Positions 63,047 through 64,000 of a stretch of DNA of 64,000 bases are shown piece by piece. Position 1 is the stretch's first letter; every line of letters starts with the position of its first letter. The DNA is taken from NCBI GenBank assembly GCA_016716085.1, contig JADJWY010000008.1, forward strand, positions 62,001 to 126,000, given 5' to 3'. The DNA is from Hahellaceae bacterium (lineage in GTDB: Bacteria > Pseudomonadota > Gammaproteobacteria > Pseudomonadales > Oleiphilaceae). The notes below the pieces were generated by a model, which saw only the letters and a program-made list of their open reading frames with translations, made no database searches and was not told the DNA's origin. Position numbers and translations under genes: made by a program.

Positions 63047-63625
63047 TCGGGAATTTCCGTTCGCTCGGTGGTCCACACAGTTCGACGGGAAGCCTGGCCA
63101 GTCGCTCATAAAGGTGTGCTCGTCCAAGCGGGGGCCACCAGTCATACAAAAATATTTCCAGTGGTCGCCACATCGCGACCCAGCCGACAATCAGCAAACC
63201 TTCGCGTAACACACCACTGCCGGTAAATTCAAGCGTTTCAAAAGATTGCTGAGCCCGAGGCAGGCACTCAGAAATAGCAGGCCCACCAGCAGGCTGATAC
63301 GCCCCTTCCTGAACTGATTCGCACGCCGTTGGCGGTTCACACGGGCGCGATAACTAAAGTAGCGTGAGACGGTCGTGCTGACCAACGATTGCAGGGCGGC
63401 ATCCGGCGGACTGGACAGATAGATGCGAATGCGAATCGGACTCTTGTCGGGCAGTTCCTGCACGCTGTCCAGGATGTAGGCCGCGGCATTGGCATCCAGA
63501 TCGCGCTCGCCAAAAGGCAGGGGGTCAAGGTTGTTAAACAGCTCTTCTACCTGGCTCACCTGCATTTCGACCAGCCAGTAATCACCCTCGCGTCGGTAAT
63601 CATGGCCAGACACATGTTCACGCAT
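63030..63625 (-). pseudogene. small membrane protein, frameshifted at a T run
   Basis: The first frame begins MREHVSGHDYRREGDYWLVEMQVSQVEELFNNLDPLPFGERDLDANAAAYILDSVQELP, crosses a hydrophobic helix (ISLLVGLLFLSACLGLSNLL) and then loses sense. The adjacent frame continues FETLEFTGSGVLREGLLIVGWVAMWRPLEIFLYDWWPPLGRAHLYERLA to PTTPMT. Adding one T to the TTTT run (63240-63243, minus strand) restores about 198 residues with two membrane helices and a cytoplasmic N-domain. The family is not recognised by name. Probably a sequencing error or a recent mutation. Confidence 0.6.
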
Positions 63626-63719
63626 TCAAGACTTCCCTTTGAATCAAAAAAAGGCGATGGTGGTGGCTCGGGTCACACGAACCTTTCCCTTACAACCAGT
63701 ATAATTCAGGACGCCTCCA

Positions 63720-64000
63720 ATGCTGAACCTCTCCACCGTGCTGGACGAAAGCACCAAACGAACCCCCACGAAAACGGCGTTGGTATGCGGCAACGAGCGG
63801 CTTAGCTACCATGATGTCAGTGCCATGACGGACCGGATCGCGGCGGGGCTGCAGGCGGCTGGAATACGACAGGGGGATCGGGTCGCCCTGAGTTGTCCTA
63901 ACCTGCATTGGTTTCCGCTGGCCTATTTCGGCATTATCAAGGCGGGCGCGGTGGTCGTGCCACTCAATATTCTGCTCAGCGCGACCGAAATTGCCTATCA
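63720..64000 (+). CDS. acyl-CoA synthetase / AMP-dependent ligase (partial)
   Basis: The first 93 residues are visible before the right edge: MLNLSTVLDESTKRTP, ALVCGNERLSYHDVSAMTDRIAAGLQAAGIRQGDRVALSCPNLHWFPLAYFGIIKAGAVVVPLNILLSATEIAY. This is the standard N-domain of long-chain fatty-acid or related CoA ligases of the ANL superfamily. The AMP-binding motif itself lies beyond the window, so substrate class is open. ATG 63720 has an AGGA site upstream. Confidence 0.88.
   Translation, partial: MLNLSTVLDESTKRTPTKTALVCGNERLSYHDVSAMTDRIAAGLQAAGIRQGDRVALSCPNLHWFPLAYFGIIKAGAVVVPLNILLSATEIAY

Noticed and set aside
1..64000. CRISPR arrays, tRNA or rRNA genes, insertion sequences, prophage
   Set aside because: Looked for by eye on both strands. 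No regularly spaced repeats, cloverleaf patterns, transposase motifs or phage genes were found, though a short tRNA could be missed without a search tool.

Overview
The window is about 64 kb of a Gammaproteobacterium with roughly 55% GC. An aquatic or halophilic member of the Oceanospirillales-like group is the best guess, but this is inference. The support is a Pseudomonas-type secreted lipase with its own foldase, an N-type ATPase operon, opgGH, solitary periplasmic binding proteins, secreted polysaccharide-active enzymes and many Cache, GGDEF and chemotaxis sensors. No rRNA, tRNA, IS element, phage or CRISPR array was recognised.

Left part (1-4.2 kb, all minus strand): a small RiPP/bacteriocin-type locus. 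It has a double-glycine precursor peptide, a putative HxxxH peptide-modifying enzyme and a C39-peptidase ABC exporter that runs off the left edge. An ArsR regulator and a SAM methyltransferase lie just upstream. 4.3-9.9 kb: lipase and foldase separated by an internal terminator-like hairpin, uppP, an orphan binding protein, and a ricin-GH16 glucanase that has lost its 5' end. 10-13.4 kb: a PhoQ/QseC-like kinase whose partner regulator is broken, a DUF2202 protein and a START-domain protein.

13.6-21.3 kb (plus strand): ycgN, then an N-type ATPase operon (beta, epsilon, AtpQ, a, c, b, alpha, gamma) and a CorA magnesium channel. The operon has no separate delta gene and no atpR. Beta runs into epsilon because of an apparent one-base insertion, and alpha has Arg in place of the P-loop Lys. 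A PiT phosphate permease converges on corA. The 785-bp gene-free gap at 22.9-23.7 kb holds a cluster of DnaA boxes that looks like a replication origin.

23.7-45.2 kb: two small frameshifted exported proteins, a large Cache hybrid kinase with a REC-GGDEF partner, MltF- and MltA-type lytic transglycosylases, an acyltransferase, an HNH nuclease, a BaeSR pair, FklB, a DEAD-box helicase, outer-membrane proteins and a chemoreceptor. 45.2-49.5 kb: a cobalamin riboswitch in front of class Ia ribonucleotide reductase (nrdAB), so a B12-independent enzyme is probably repressed when B12 allows another class to work. 49.5-53.4 kb: a four-gene operon DUF3348-DUF802-OmpA/MotB-DUF2894 encoding a MotAB/ZorAB-like membrane motor of unknown purpose. 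53.6-64 kb: a sensor kinase, opgGH for periplasmic glucans, a very large secreted CBM/LamG/SGNH esterase broken by two frameshifts, DUF1840, a frameshifted membrane protein and the start of an acyl-CoA ligase.

A general caution: five loci carry single-base frameshifts, three of them at mononucleotide runs. Sequencing error is as likely as real decay. The regulator at 11.3-11.9 kb (internal deletion) and the glucanase (lost 5' end) look like real decay.
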